A DNA stretch of 64,000 bases from Metaphire vulgaris (taxonomy: Eukaryota > Annelida > Clitellata > Crassiclitellata > Megascolecidae), in contig CM030851.1 of NCBI GenBank assembly GCA_018105865.1, forward strand, positions 12,624,828-12,688,827, written 5' to 3'. Below are positions 35,782 through 47,625 of the stretch, piece after piece. The notes under the pieces were generated by a model that worked only from the letters and a program-made list of their open reading frames with translations, searched no databases and had not been told where the DNA came from. Numbering within the stretch: the stretch's first letter is position 1; the number at the start of each line of letters is the position of its first letter. The translations under genes were made by a program, and so were the position numbers.

Positions 35782-38700
35782 GTCATAGGCAAGATTAATT
35801 CGATGGCTCGTCCAAAATGTACTGCATGAACACTTTGCCGCAAATAAATGTAAATAAATTAAATTTATTAATTATATAATTGCTGACGATTTAATTTTAA
35901 AAAGCAGAATGAAATCGTGGTTAATTCTTGACGTAGGATGGAGATTTCGAGCCGCTACGAGCAGGCGATGCTACTGGACCTTGAATTCTCGAACCAGCAG
36001 AATATCGGAGACGCTCTATGGCGGTCGGCCTTTTATCAAGTAATCGAAGTGTTCCGAAAACAGATGAAGGAATCGGATTCGGAAGTGAATAAGAGACATC
36101 TGCTGGCAGTTTTAGATAAGGTACGATACGTGTGTTGAATTTCTTTTTTGTCTAAGTCGTACAGGGGGCCAGAATCTTATTGCTATGAGCATCCTCCTTG
36201 CTTGTAGTATATATATCCTATTAACCCCTTAACTGGGGATCCCGGATATATCCGTCCATTTTACATTGAGTTACAGTTAAATACACGGTTAAGGGGTTAA
36301 CTATTTTATGTGCAGGACAGTGTTGGCCCTAGTTAGATTAGATGCCAACGTACATTTATTGTGGGCTAAAGCAACATTATAATGATGTTTTATGTGTATG
36401 TAAGCAATATTATAAGAGTGTTAAACTAGTGATTTTATTTTATTGTTAGTTTGACGGACTTTTTAACGTTGATTTGGTAAGGTGTTTTCTTTTGACGCAA
36501 AATTATTAATGTCTGGCTTTTGAGAAAAAAAATCTTGTTTTTCCAGATTGATCAATCTTGTGTGTTGAGCTTATCGGGGATGTTGTTTTTGTCGTTGTTT
36601 CAGGGTCTCGATTTCTTTGAGAAGTTTCTTCAGAAGCTACAGTCGAAGTACAATTTCTCGCTCGAACGGTATCTCGACGTCGAGCAGGAGGCGCCGGAGT
36701 GCGCCAGCCGTACGATTAAACTCGCGCTCATCGCGTGCCAGAGGATCATGATGTGTTTGGGCGACCTCGCTCGTTATCGAGAGCTCACGAATCAGTCGGT
36801 GAATTACGCCCGAGCTAGGAAGTGAGTCGTCGCAGAAAGAGTTGATTTGTTACTGTCTCGCGTACTTCTGCTTAACCCTTGACCCTTTGGGTCAAGGGTT
36901 AAGCAGATTAACCCTTTCATTGCCATAGCAATGAAAGGGTTAATCACCCCGTACTGGTGTAGGTAAAGTGAAATTACAACACAGAACCATCTATCTGTAC
37001 GTTTAGATACCATTGCCGTGTTCTGGAATGCCGTACATTATTGATGTACGTGGCCCTTCGGCCTTAGGGTCACAAAAAAGGCTAGGTCTAGGAACCCTTT
37101 GGACCGAAGGGTCTAGTAGTGAAAGGGTCAACACTTGGTCAGTTGCATGATGTATGAAGGCCCTTTTCAATAAATACAGGGTGGCGCAAAAAAAACGGAC
37201 TAGTCACCTTTAGGTTTGCATTTAATATAGTCCGGTTTTTTTACCACCCTGTACATCTATTCACTCAACAGTGCATCTGATGGTGACCTGGATTTGTACA
37301 TTTGCCTGCTTTGTTTTTTTATTTCCTTTGATTATAGAGCGATAATTCTTTATCAATAATTAATTGAGGCAAATTTCTGTTCAAATTTCAGTTGGTACGT
37401 GAAGGCGCAACAGATTGCTCCAAAAAATGGCAAACCCTACAATCAATTGGCTGTCCTGGCCCTTTACACGGTAGTATTTGGGATTTACAGTAGCTCATTT
37501 TCAACTGTCTTAAATATATAATTGATGTATTAATTATTGATTTATGGAATTTTGAAATGAATCATGATAATATCTGGAAGTGTATTTTGTGTATTTTCAC
37601 CTTACTCGTGAGGTTCTGGAATAGAGTTTCTATTTCTGCATTTTATATGAAATTCCTGGTTTTATAATAGTTGTATTCTTGCCTGTTTTCTTTTGCCACT
37701 TCAGAAACGCAAACTCGATGCAGTCTATTACTACATGAGGAGCCTGGCGGCAACCAATCCTCTGCTGACCGCCCGAGAAAGCGTCATGTCTCTCTTTGAG
37801 GAAGTGCGCAGAAAGGTTGACCACACCTGTGCTCTCTACCTGTGAATTTTTTATCGCTTTTGATAAAAATATTTCTACTGTAACTGGAGTTTCTTGTGTA
37901 CGTACATACACACACACACACACGCACACAGACAGATGTTTTGTTCATGTTGTCTCATTACCAAATCTGTGCATTTTAGGTTTTAACCCCTTAACTGGGG
38001 ATCCCGGATATATCCGTCCATTTTACATTGAGTTACAGTTAAATACACAGTTAAGGGGTTAATGATAATAACATTTAAAAACTACTCACTGTGTACAGTA
38101 TGGCTGTGTATTGAACAACAAAGCATGATGCCTAGCTGAACCCGTGCGCTGCACAACTCATGAGCTCGTATTCGTAAACATGGATTAAAAAGTGGGGGAA
38201 CAACCGGTATATCTTCCCCTTCCTAGCCTAGCCTGTCAAAAAGTAGGGGGGAAGGACTCACACCTAACACCATTATGCAACTTTAAAAGTTTTCCCAATT
38301 CACAAGTGGGGCATTTCATAATCTGGGAGAGATCTAGAACCAAGAAGTAGCATATGGCGGTAATTGTTCTTACAATAATGTTGCACTGACTTGCAAATTT
38401 AGTCTATGACCAATACAGTACTCATTGACCGATCAATGCCCGGTCGGGTTTTTGCATTCTACGCAGATGGAACAGACGGAAAGAACGCGCCAGACGGAAA
38501 GGGCGCAGCGGAGGCGGGCGAAGGCCAAGCGCCGGCCGTCCGAACAGTCCCATCGTCTGGAGGTCTGGATCTCGGCCGACGGGTCGAGTTCGCAGGACCA
38601 GATCGGAGACGACGAAGACGAAAGCGACGACGTCTCGGGCCTGTCGGTAATCGAGGTGAACGGAAACCGAGCCCGCTAATCTAATCTTAAACTTCTATAG

Positions 38701-41700
38701 CGCCACTTCATAATGCGCAGGAGCGTCAACGGATGGCACACCAAGCCCAAATAATTAAAGATCCAGGTCAAATCCAGGGTATCTGGCCGGACAGACGGGT
38801 GACAGTCTACGGTGGATAAGCCGGGTAAAAAGATGGGTTTTTAATATTGTTCTAAAAATCTGTAATGAATTTGCAATGCACGCATGCTAAGAAGATGAGT
38901 TCCAGAGTTTGTTGGGGGGGCGACCACTGAGAAAGCACGAGAACCAAGAACTGACCCGAGTATGGGAGAGAGGAGAACTATTGCAGGCAAGGATGTGGTT
39001 GAGTGTTTGTTTGTTTGTTTGTTTGTACAGAAAGTTTTGAAAGAAGTCTATGTGGTTTAATGTTTGACCAAACCAAAGCATGGCCTTTTGTATTATTTCG
39101 TGTTTCGAAATTATTAAAATTTTGTTTATTTAAATTGTTTGGTTGTATGTTATCAGTTCCAGTGATATTTTTTTACCTGTTATTATTTAATTTGTTGTTC
39201 TTTGTTTTTAGTTAAACAGGCGATTTGCTCTTAGCTTTCTTCATGTCCACGGGAAGCTTTTTTCTAAAATTGGGTGAGACTTTTTATTAATTCACTCTGT
39301 AAATTTTCTGTTGTCTTTCGTTTATAGAAACAATTTGCTGTTCTTTCTACGATCAATTGGAAATGATTTCATTGCCTGTGGAATGTCGATGTTATTGCTT
39401 TTCTAAAGAAAAATGCGTGAAGTTCGCACAGAATTAGTGTTTGAATCATCATCATCATCATCACTGCACCGAATGATTAGGGAATTTTTTCGTATTTTAG
39501 GATGGAATCGTTTCCCGAGTCCGTCGGTCGTATGCTTCGGGAGTTTCAGATCCTCGTCTGTCACTCTCCGACCCCGATCAGTTGTACGCGACTTCTGGAG
39601 CTGATGACAATCAACATGTTTACTATCGAAAATACTATTCGCCGAGGTAAATCGTTGCATTTTGCATACTCGCGCTGTCGCAGCGGTGGCTTAGGTGCTG
39701 CCGCTTGAATTGATGGGAAAACATTGAAAAATTTCACGAAGGAAACGGTTTTAGTTAGTTAGTTAATATGCCAACTTTTAGAGCACTATAGTCACAGCCA
39801 GCCAAGAGAGAGAGCGCTTTACACATTACACTTAAACGAGATGTTAAACAAGTGCGTCTTTAGTCTCGTAGCGAACAGTTCAAGATTAGTCACATTTTAT
39901 ATTTGCCATTCTGGCAAAGACTTTGAGTTGAGCTGTATTATTTAGTTTTTTGCACCCGTCATTTGGGAAAATGTGTAGTTGATTGTATTGTTGATGAAAT
40001 GAACCGTGTGATAAAAGGACGCGTACTGAAAGCGTGGCCGCGTTTCTGTTCTCGTTTCGCACAGAAACTAGCAACATCGACGAGGGCTGTCGGTCTCTGA
40101 TCCACGAGCAGTCGATGCAGTTGGGTCTCGAAATGTTCGGCCTTCTGATCGAGCACTGCGTCCGCCTGATTTCCGATCATCTCAAATGCTGCGAGAAAAA
40201 CGCGGAGAAAACGGTGGCGTTTGGCGAAGACCTCCGCCAGCTCTTGCCGGCGGTCAAGGCCTGGAGTGACTGGATGATCTGCCATAACCACCTGTGGAAC
40301 CCCCACCCATTCCCTTCGATCCTCTTCTCGGGTGACTTGTTGCGCTCTTGCGCGTTGTTTGTAGCGTAGAATTTTAGGTCTTTGTTTTGCGTTTAATGTG
40401 CAAAATTATATTGGGCAGCGCTTTTGGTTTTGGCTTATTGCTATGTTACTGCGCTTCATAAATTGTCGATGATGATGATGATGGTGATGGTGATGGTGAT
40501 GATGATGATAATAATGATGATGATGATGATGATGATGACGACGATGATGATGATGATGATGATTGGGTTAGCAGGAATATTACCGATTAACCATTTGTTG
40601 ATTTTGAAGCATCAGTCCTCTATGTTTCTGATTATGCTCTATGTTTATGTTTATATATCTATATTTCATCATCAGTCTATGTTTCTGATTATTATCAATT
40701 GGCTACAGATTGTTCTGGATTTCAATGTAGGTTGTTGGCCAATACCTTAGTATGCGCTGACCTGTAGTCCATGCTGTGCTGTAAAAGATTTTGCTTTGGG
40801 AACTTAATGTTTCCTAGCAGGCAGCTGTAGTTATTCTGAATTCCATGTTTCAAGACAATGCTTAATAATTGAATTCTCATGTGGGAAAACTTTTCGTGTT
40901 GGGAAGAAGGCTTTAACATGAAATTACATGTCCAGAACTGTAGTACTGTGAGTAATGATGCATGTGGATAAATGTGATGACAATGTTGAGGTTTTGTGGT
41001 TAGGCCTAACGTTGACGTCTGGAAGTCAATGGCCGATCTTTTCAACGTCCTCTCGGAGGTCAACACCAGCGGCGTTACTCTGCATGAGAAGAAAATGGAA
41101 GGTATTTTTAGCTTCTTATTTTCATAGGACTTCTTTCAACCTGGAACTTGGAACTTGTATCACTTATTATCATTGACAAAACTGGGGAGTTCTTCATGGA
41201 AATCCAGAGTACTAGGACTGAAAAATCAAATTTTAAACCAGTTGCCCAGATATTCAAACTGAAAGTTCCTGGGCCACATTTTGGGAAGTGTGCAGACATG
41301 AGTTGTAATAACAAGTTGTACAGTACATGTCTTAAACGTAATTTGTCAAGTAATTTTTGTTAATTAAATTTCCGCTGTAATTGTCTAGGTTGCAAAGTTG
41401 TCCTTTTGCCTGAAGATGTGATGTTGGCTGGCTTTGTTCCGCTGCTTAGTATTACGAACTGTCCCGTTTTTGTGTCGAAAGATGTCGATAAGGTAAGCGC
41501 TGATTTTATAGTAAAATTTGTAACCTGGCATCTAGGTTTGCTCTGTTTAGAAACTTGCCATCATTCGAAATATATCGTCATGGGCAAGAATTGTTTTGGC
41601 ATGGTGCCATCTTTAGTAACACCCACAGGCAGTTGGTTTATGAATAAGAATTCTTCTGGTTGGATTGAAGGAGCTTGCGCGCGATTGTCTTCGGGTGGAC

Positions 41701-44700
41701 AAGCTGCGAATGTTTGCCGAAGTCGTGTACGGATTGGACCCGGCGATTCTGTCGTACAGCGCCGAGACGCGTCGGTACACGTCCCTCGTCGAGTCGGAGT
41801 CTAAGGAAAACGTCGACGGCGACGCGCGTAAGAAGGCCGCGGGAAACAGTGAGCATACGTCCCTTGAGAAACAGGTAAAGACTCTGTGTAGTAAATGGAC
41901 TGCTTCCGTATCTGTAGCTAATGTGGTCTAAATTTTGATGTTTTGAGTGAAGATGGTCATGAAATTGATTGCTCTTTGTAAGATTTTGAGGCAGTGTTGC
42001 CCCATAATATCTGTCTTTGCCTGTTAAAAGGAAAGGAAGGGGGCGTCGATCCCATGAGGGTCCTGAGGTCCGAACCCTCACTAAAATTTGGATGTGAGGG
42101 GGTCCACAGTGCATTGGACCCTCACGAAAATCTGAACAAATCTATACTGCACCATTGTACGATTATTTAATAAATTGATGTGCTGGATAGATAATAATAC
42201 ATGTAGATATTATCAGCAAATGGTATTTTGGAACATTAATAAGTAATACACTGCAAGAACTATGCTAAAAGGGTTAGGGTTACGGTTAGGGTCGGGTTAG
42301 GCACAAAAACGGGTGGACCCTCACAACTTTTACTACAGATTGACGCCACTGAAAGGAAGTGTTGTACTGAAAGCACTGTTGCCACTTTTGTGGTTGTTTT
42401 GACTGCAGGACAGTGATGACGTAATAATCGAGAGTGAGTCGGTGGAATTTTGCGGCTCCGAAGATGACAGCCAAGAACAGCACATCAGTCAACTGAAAGC
42501 TCGAAAACAGGAGCTCACAAGGCAGGTGGCCGAACAGGTGTGTGTTCTATCTTTTTACTGGAAAACCAATTTAAGTATTTTCTTGCATTCTAATCGTTAT
42601 TGGTACAGTTAGGTGTGCATTTTGATCGTTATTGGTACACTTAGGTGTGCATTTTAATCGTTATTGGTACACTTAGGTGTGCATTTTAATCGTTATTGGT
42701 ACATTTAGGTGTGCATTTTAATCGTTATTGGTACACTTAGGTGTGCATTTTAATCGTTATTGGTACACTTAGGTGTGCATTTTAATCGTTATTGGTACAT
42801 TTAGGTGTGCATTTTAATCGTTATTGGTACACTTAGGTGTGCATTTTAATCGTTATTGGTACACTTAGGTGTGCATTTTAATCGTTATTGGTACATTTAG
42901 GTGTGTGTTTTAATCGTTATTGGTACACTTAGGTGTATTAGTTACATCATGTCAGTGCTATTATTTTACTATCTGATAACTGTACACGAGTCCTATAGAT
43001 GAAACATTTAAACGGGTTTCAGTTTGACGGGGGAAAGTAATTTGTTCCACAAAATAATTATCTTCTATTAACTTAAGTTGTTTATTTCTCATCCGTAGTT
43101 GGCAGGCTGAGCCGCAAAATATTTGTGCAGTTACGTTACATAGTCTAGGCATTTTGTGTAAGAATATTAGAATAGCGTTTGTTTGTTAGTTAATCGTAAC
43201 AACAATGAGTCTTTCTGAACAGATGAAGAAGCAGGAGAATCTACAGGCAGCCATCGAAAGCTCGCGGCACGATTTCAGACGCATCGAGCTCGAGATCCGA
43301 CCCGTGTTTCTCGTGCTCGACACCAACTGTCTCATTGACCACCTGAAGAGCATCAACAAGCTTCTCGAGACACGCAAATATACTGTGATAATCCCACTCG
43401 TAGGTAGGAAGCGGTCATCGGTCGCGTTTTCTGAGCAGATCTGACAATGAATTTGGCACTACTGTTTTGATTGTCTGATCAGTACTGATTGTCAAGGCGC
43501 TACTGTTTTGATTATGGCCGATGCTGAATCGTCTCCCTGACATTACATTCATACTAAGCACCCTTGGCTTTGACCTTCGCTATGCTACGGCGCTATAGAA
43601 GTCGTTTGGCTAATATTGCATTTTTGTTACGCAATGCTACCATGAATGGTTACATTGGAGGAGTCTGTGCCCTGAAATTTGGGGGCTAGAGTGAGTAAAT
43701 TATTACTGTCAAAAATTGCACTCTTAGACTTTGGATGTGTTGACATTTTAGTAATTTTTGTTCTTGACGGGCGGCAAAACCCTTTATTCGCGAAACAGCA
43801 TCGTAAGAATATGTTAGAAAAAGTTGTTAGCGTACAACGACTTTGTTCTGCGCGTGTCTAGTGATCAACGAATTGGACGGGTTGGCGCGAAATCCAAAAG
43901 AAAACTGCTACGACACGATCGAACATGCAGAGATGGTACGGATGGGCGCGGAAAAGGCCGTCGAGTTTCTCGAGTCAGAATTCGAACGCAGGAACCAACA
44001 CCTCAAAGCTGTCACATCCAAAGGATCGATTCTCGAAACCATTGCGTTCCGCAGCGAAGAACCGTTGAATGCGGTACGTTTGTCCGTCATTTTAATTGTT
44101 TCGTATCGTTTCTCCTTATTTATATCATTGCGCTTACTTTAGCAACTATATCATAACCTCTAATGATACAAGATTTACTTTACCAATCATCTTTTCTAAA
44201 CTTATTTACCGCATGTTGTCTGGCATTTTCGTAGTTGTTATATTGGTGGCATTTTTTGTAGTTTTATGTATTGAATTGTTAACAAACACAAGCCTCTAGA
44301 TTTCTATTTTGGTAAAATGTCATGGGATAAATTGTCATGGTATATATAGGATGGAATAGGAAAATTTTTCAAAGCATTCATCTACTTGGTCAACTATGTA
44401 GATGGATGAATACTTTGAAACTTTTCCAATCTGTTGGCTTCTTTTTAGTTCAAGAGTATCAACCACTTGTTTTATGGGGGTGGGGGTGGGGAGAACCAGT
44501 TTAATGTTGAGAGATTGTCATGGTTGATTGGTCTTGATTGATAGTATAGTCTTTTTATGATGGCAATATTAACTGTGCACATTGAAACTGTGCTAGGTCT
44601 GAAAAGAAGCTAGCTAGAGAGGTAGTTCTGAAGTTTAACCCTTTGACCTTGACCTTGACCCTTTAACCCTTTGGCGATCTGTGTAACCAATAGGTTATGA

Positions 44701-45595
44701 AGCCGAAATATCGGTCTTTCGAGGAGAAAGGGTTAATTGTTTGCTTGGAAATCCAGGTTTTCGTAACGTCTTCTCATATACCAATAATTGCTTTTAACAG
44801 GGCACCAACGATGACTTGATACTCAACTGTTGTCTTCGTTACTGTCAAGACAAAGCCAGAGACTTTATGCCAAAATCTTCAGGTATTTGCACGTAGAACT
44901 CATGACTTTTTGTATCTTTTAATTCAACTCATGTTTAACTATGAGCTATCTGTTGATTTATTAATGTTCTTTTTTGTCTTCTAGGCATTTGTGTAATTAG
45001 CTAAACCTTGTTTACTTTTCTGATTTAAAACTAGTTGTTTCTTTTATATTTCATGGACATGTTATTAGAACTTGTTATCTTGAAAACTGTATTCGCTATT
45101 TTTTGTTCAATTTTGACTGAAGATTTTATTTGTTTTGTATTGGTGCTAAATCAGTATACAGGGTGGTGCAAAAAAAACCAGACTAGTCACATTTATGTTT
45201 GCATTTAATATAGTCCGGTTTTTTGCACCACCCTGTACATATATGTTCTTTATTAGTTAAGCACTTTGCATCTCTGTTTTGAAGATTAGATTCAAATCTA
45301 TTATAATAAAAAAAATTAAAAAATAAGAACTGATCTTTGAGTGATTGTGTCTCAAATTTGAAAGATAAATTTGCAGAAAGGATAGAAGATTTTCGCTGAA
45401 GTTTATGCACGAATAGATACATTTGCCATTCTGTGGATAAAGAACGCCTGGTTATGTGTTCCAGACGAACCGATACATCTGTACAGAGACGTCGTCTTGC
45501 TGACGAACGACAGGAATCTTCGTCTCAAGGCACACCTTCACAACGTCCCGGTGAAAGACATCCCAAGTTTCCTTAAGTGGGCGCACATCGGTTGA
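32137..45595 (+). CDS. SMG6: SMG6/EST1A, nonsense-mediated decay endonuclease
   Basis: Nineteen exons: 32137-32249, 32795-35053, 35367-35522, 35937-36120, 36604-36821, 37392-37470, 37705-37815, 38467-38655, 39212-39273, 39501-39646, 40065-40331, 41004-41101, 41389-41492, 41671-41874, 42409-42537, 43223-43403, 43862-44073, 44801-44882, 45465-45595. Exon 2 carries both exon-junction-complex binding motifs (KKPERQIYMPG, then EKKPDIQLYVPKGR) and the RRSLWDPN motif. Exons 3-8 encode the 14-3-3-like helical domain (WYVKAQQIAPKNGKPYNQLA, KLDAVYYYMRSLAATNP). Exons 9-14 continue it (LSFLHVHGKLFSKIG, LLELMTINMF, VKAWSDWM). The C-terminal PIN nuclease keeps its acidic residues in LDTNCLIDHL, TNDDLILNCC and LLTNDRNLRLKAH. 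SMG6 cuts premature-stop mRNAs near the stalled ribosome. One-base indels occur at 34769-34771 and 40300-40304. Exon 1 (MASGEEEIVRLSHRELVNLS) ends in phase 2 while exon 2 needs phase 1, so that junction is unresolved. Confidence 0.95.
35592..35671. mobile_element. TTAA-flanked piggyBac-type MITE
   Basis: Intact 80-bp copy in SMG6 intron 3, both TTAA ends present. Confidence 0.82.
35732..35780. repeat. ATT microsatellite
   Basis: ATT tract in SMG6 intron 3. Confidence 0.9.
36221..36300. mobile_element. TTAA-flanked piggyBac-type MITE
   Basis: Intact 80-bp copy in SMG6 intron 4, nearly identical to the copies at 35592 and 37983. Confidence 0.82.
36867..36943. repeat. Two adjacent perfect hairpins (TTAACCCTT type)
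   Basis: 36867-36907 is a 19-bp perfect inverted repeat with a 3-base loop. 36908-36943 is a 16-bp perfect inverted repeat with a 4-base loop. Both contain TTAACCCTT ends and lie in SMG6 intron 5. Confidence 0.85.
37177..37251. mobile_element. TA-flanked mariner-type MITE
   Basis: CAGGGTGGCGCAAAAAAAAC to TTTTTTTACCACCCTG with TA on both sides, in SMG6 intron 5. Confidence 0.75.
37983..38062. mobile_element. TTAA-flanked piggyBac-type MITE
   Basis: Intact 80-bp copy in SMG6 intron 7. Confidence 0.82.
38690..39010 (-). mobile_element. LINE-like 3' fragment ending GGCGCTATAGAAGT
   Basis: On the minus strand, traces of a reverse-transcriptase C-terminus (a WNSS segment, then FRTILKTHLF-like) are followed by 3' sequence that ends GGCGCTATAGAAGTTTAAG. 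The same 3' end recurs at about 31750, 17033, 43590, 48408 and 58207. Frames are broken. It lies in SMG6 intron 8. Confidence 0.5.
40430..40562. repeat. Repeat tail plus GAT microsatellite
   Basis: GCTATGTTACTGCGCTTCAT is followed by AAATTGTCGATG and a GAT/GGT tract. The same head precedes the AAT tract at 54340-54418. Confidence 0.75.
42039..42350. mobile_element. hAT-type MITE in SMG6 intron
   Basis: GGGGGCGTCGAT at the left and ATTGACGCCACT at the right form imperfect inverted ends. The direct repeat GAAAGGAA occurs at 42031-42038 and 42351-42358. Confidence 0.6.
42590..42940. repeat. Minisatellite, 11 units of 31-32 bp
   Basis: Units carry CGTTATTGGTAC followed by ACTTAGGTGTGCATTTTAAT, tandem 11 times in an SMG6 intron. 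A C/T variant in the unit recurs with period three. Confidence 0.95.
45159..45235. mobile_element. TA-flanked mariner-type MITE
   Basis: CAGGGTGGTGCAAAAAAAAC to TTTTTTGCACCACCCTG with TA on both sides, in the last SMG6 intron. Confidence 0.78.
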
Positions 45596-47625
45596 ACGTC
45601 ACCAGTCTCGATGTTACATCGTCAAGGTCCATTTGTCACACGCGCTGGCATTGTACAGTGTAGTGTAGCGAAGCCAGTTTTAAAATTTCCATCTGCAGGA
45701 AGACCGAGTTTGTTTTTAGTTCTCTTTCTAGCGCAGCCGTTGTGTGAACGTAAGAGCCTAGAGAGGTGCTTTGTTGTTGAGGTTTTTTTGTACAAGATGG
45801 AGGCTTGTCGTGCAACATGTATTTATGCTGGCTGTGACTTCTTATTCAGGAAAAATTAGCCGAACATGTCTTGTGTTTTGTGTTGGAAAGAGTCAGTTGA
45901 CACTTCGTTTCTAGTTATTTAATTATTAAATCGGCGCGTCTTTACGCGCAGCGCAGGTCTGCAGATTTTTGCGTCGTACTTTCGACAACTTGAATCTGTT
46001 GCCAAATCTTAAGCCAGATGTTTCAATACCGCTGGTTTTAATAATATTATTTAATAATTATAACTCGGCTAAGACCGTTGTGAATTTCATGAAACCGCTA
46101 GCCACAATGCATTTAGAATGCATCATCCAACTGGCCAGGGACTTCAAAAAGTACATCTGGTACCGAAAAATACTTGACCTTGACAGAAACCAGCTGCATG
46201 CACTCGGGCATTTTAATGTGTACCAATGATTCTTGTAATAGATGAAACTGTCGTGCGATAGCGTTAATATATGGTTGTGTTAATTTCACTGTTTCTTGAT
46301 AGATCGAAAAAATTAGTTCCGAGGCAGAAAACAATAATAATGAAATGAAAGGCTGTGTATTTCCTCTTTCACTTGATATATATATTTACTTCGATTTGCT
46401 TTTCCGTAGAGATGCCTTTGTGGCCATCATTGCCTTGTTTGTGTTCGTGCCCAAAATTTAACACATTTTTTGTAGGAATGATATGAAGATGGTTACACCT
46501 TCTACTACACTCCAGTGAAAGTTGATGAGTGAATTCGTAGGATTTTTTGGCCAGAAATAATAAAAGTTTTTTTTTTTTTTTACACGTGTAAACATGTTAA
46601 ATTTGGACAAAATAAGTGATTTGAAAAGGCATATCCGTCTGTCTGTCTGTCTGTACATTAGCAATTGTTTCTCCATTGGCAGTTGATATGGATTCTATTA
46701 AATTTCATTTCTGAATATTTGTTGAATTTCTTCCTTTGAACAGTTTTTTAGAATGGCCAAATGTAGTTATCATGTCAACAGTTATGACATGTTACAAACT
46801 GATAAAGGAATAATTAATTATTTTAGTATGCATTTTCTATGCATACCTTTGTCACATTACCAAATTTTGGGGGTGGGTGTCGACCTCAAATTGGGGGGAG
46901 GGGTGTAAAAATATCCCTGATCCTATAAAATAATATAAAGGAAGTCTGTTTTTGCCTTGCATCCAAAGTATGATTACACAATACACATTCTTTGTGTGTT
47001 TATACTACAGTGTGAAAGTTGTTGTATTGATTTTTCCCTGTTGAGTTTCACCTTTAATCCAGCAATTTTGTTGCATCAAGTGCAGCTCGATACCAGATGG
47101 ATCATAAGGGATGCACAGTGCGGCCTCTCCCCCCTTCCCCCGCCGCGACATCTTCCAAGGAGGTCACTTGTCCATGTACGAAATTCATTCTTACCCATAG
47201 CTAACACTTTGGACCTAACCTGAGAATGATTCTTCGATATCATAAGTTCATAACATGTAAAATGTACAGCATGCTACTGTATTCAACAAAATGAACAACA
47301 CATTTGATGGCTTTTTATTTCAAACAGGCTTCAAAGTATCCCAATAGGGCGGTATTTATCTTTCCGTGTTCTGTGAAAATGTACGCCTGGCATATTGTAC
47401 GGGGTGAGCCCATAAAACCGATACCACCCTGTTTCATTGCAAATACTTTCGCGCCCACTGGGTCAAAATGCATGAAATTTGATTTTCCTCTGCATACAGC
47501 CATTTAAGTTTTCCCTTTGAATGCCAAAGTACAGCGGCGCCACCTAGCGAAAACAAGGCTGTGGGTAGGGTGGCCCAACCTGTTGTTGTACAAGTACTGT
47601 ACATGAAAGTAAATGCTAGATCAGA
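45596..47625. other. Intergenic region between convergent SMG6 and nuclear receptor
   Basis: Presumed 3' untranslated sequence of SMG6 followed by spacer. No conserved protein wording, RNA gene or complete mobile element recognised. Confidence 0.45.

Noticed and set aside
42590..42940. Regular 32-bp spacing suggested a CRISPR-like array
   Set aside because: The units are contiguous with no unique spacers, and the context is a eukaryotic intron; it is a minisatellite.
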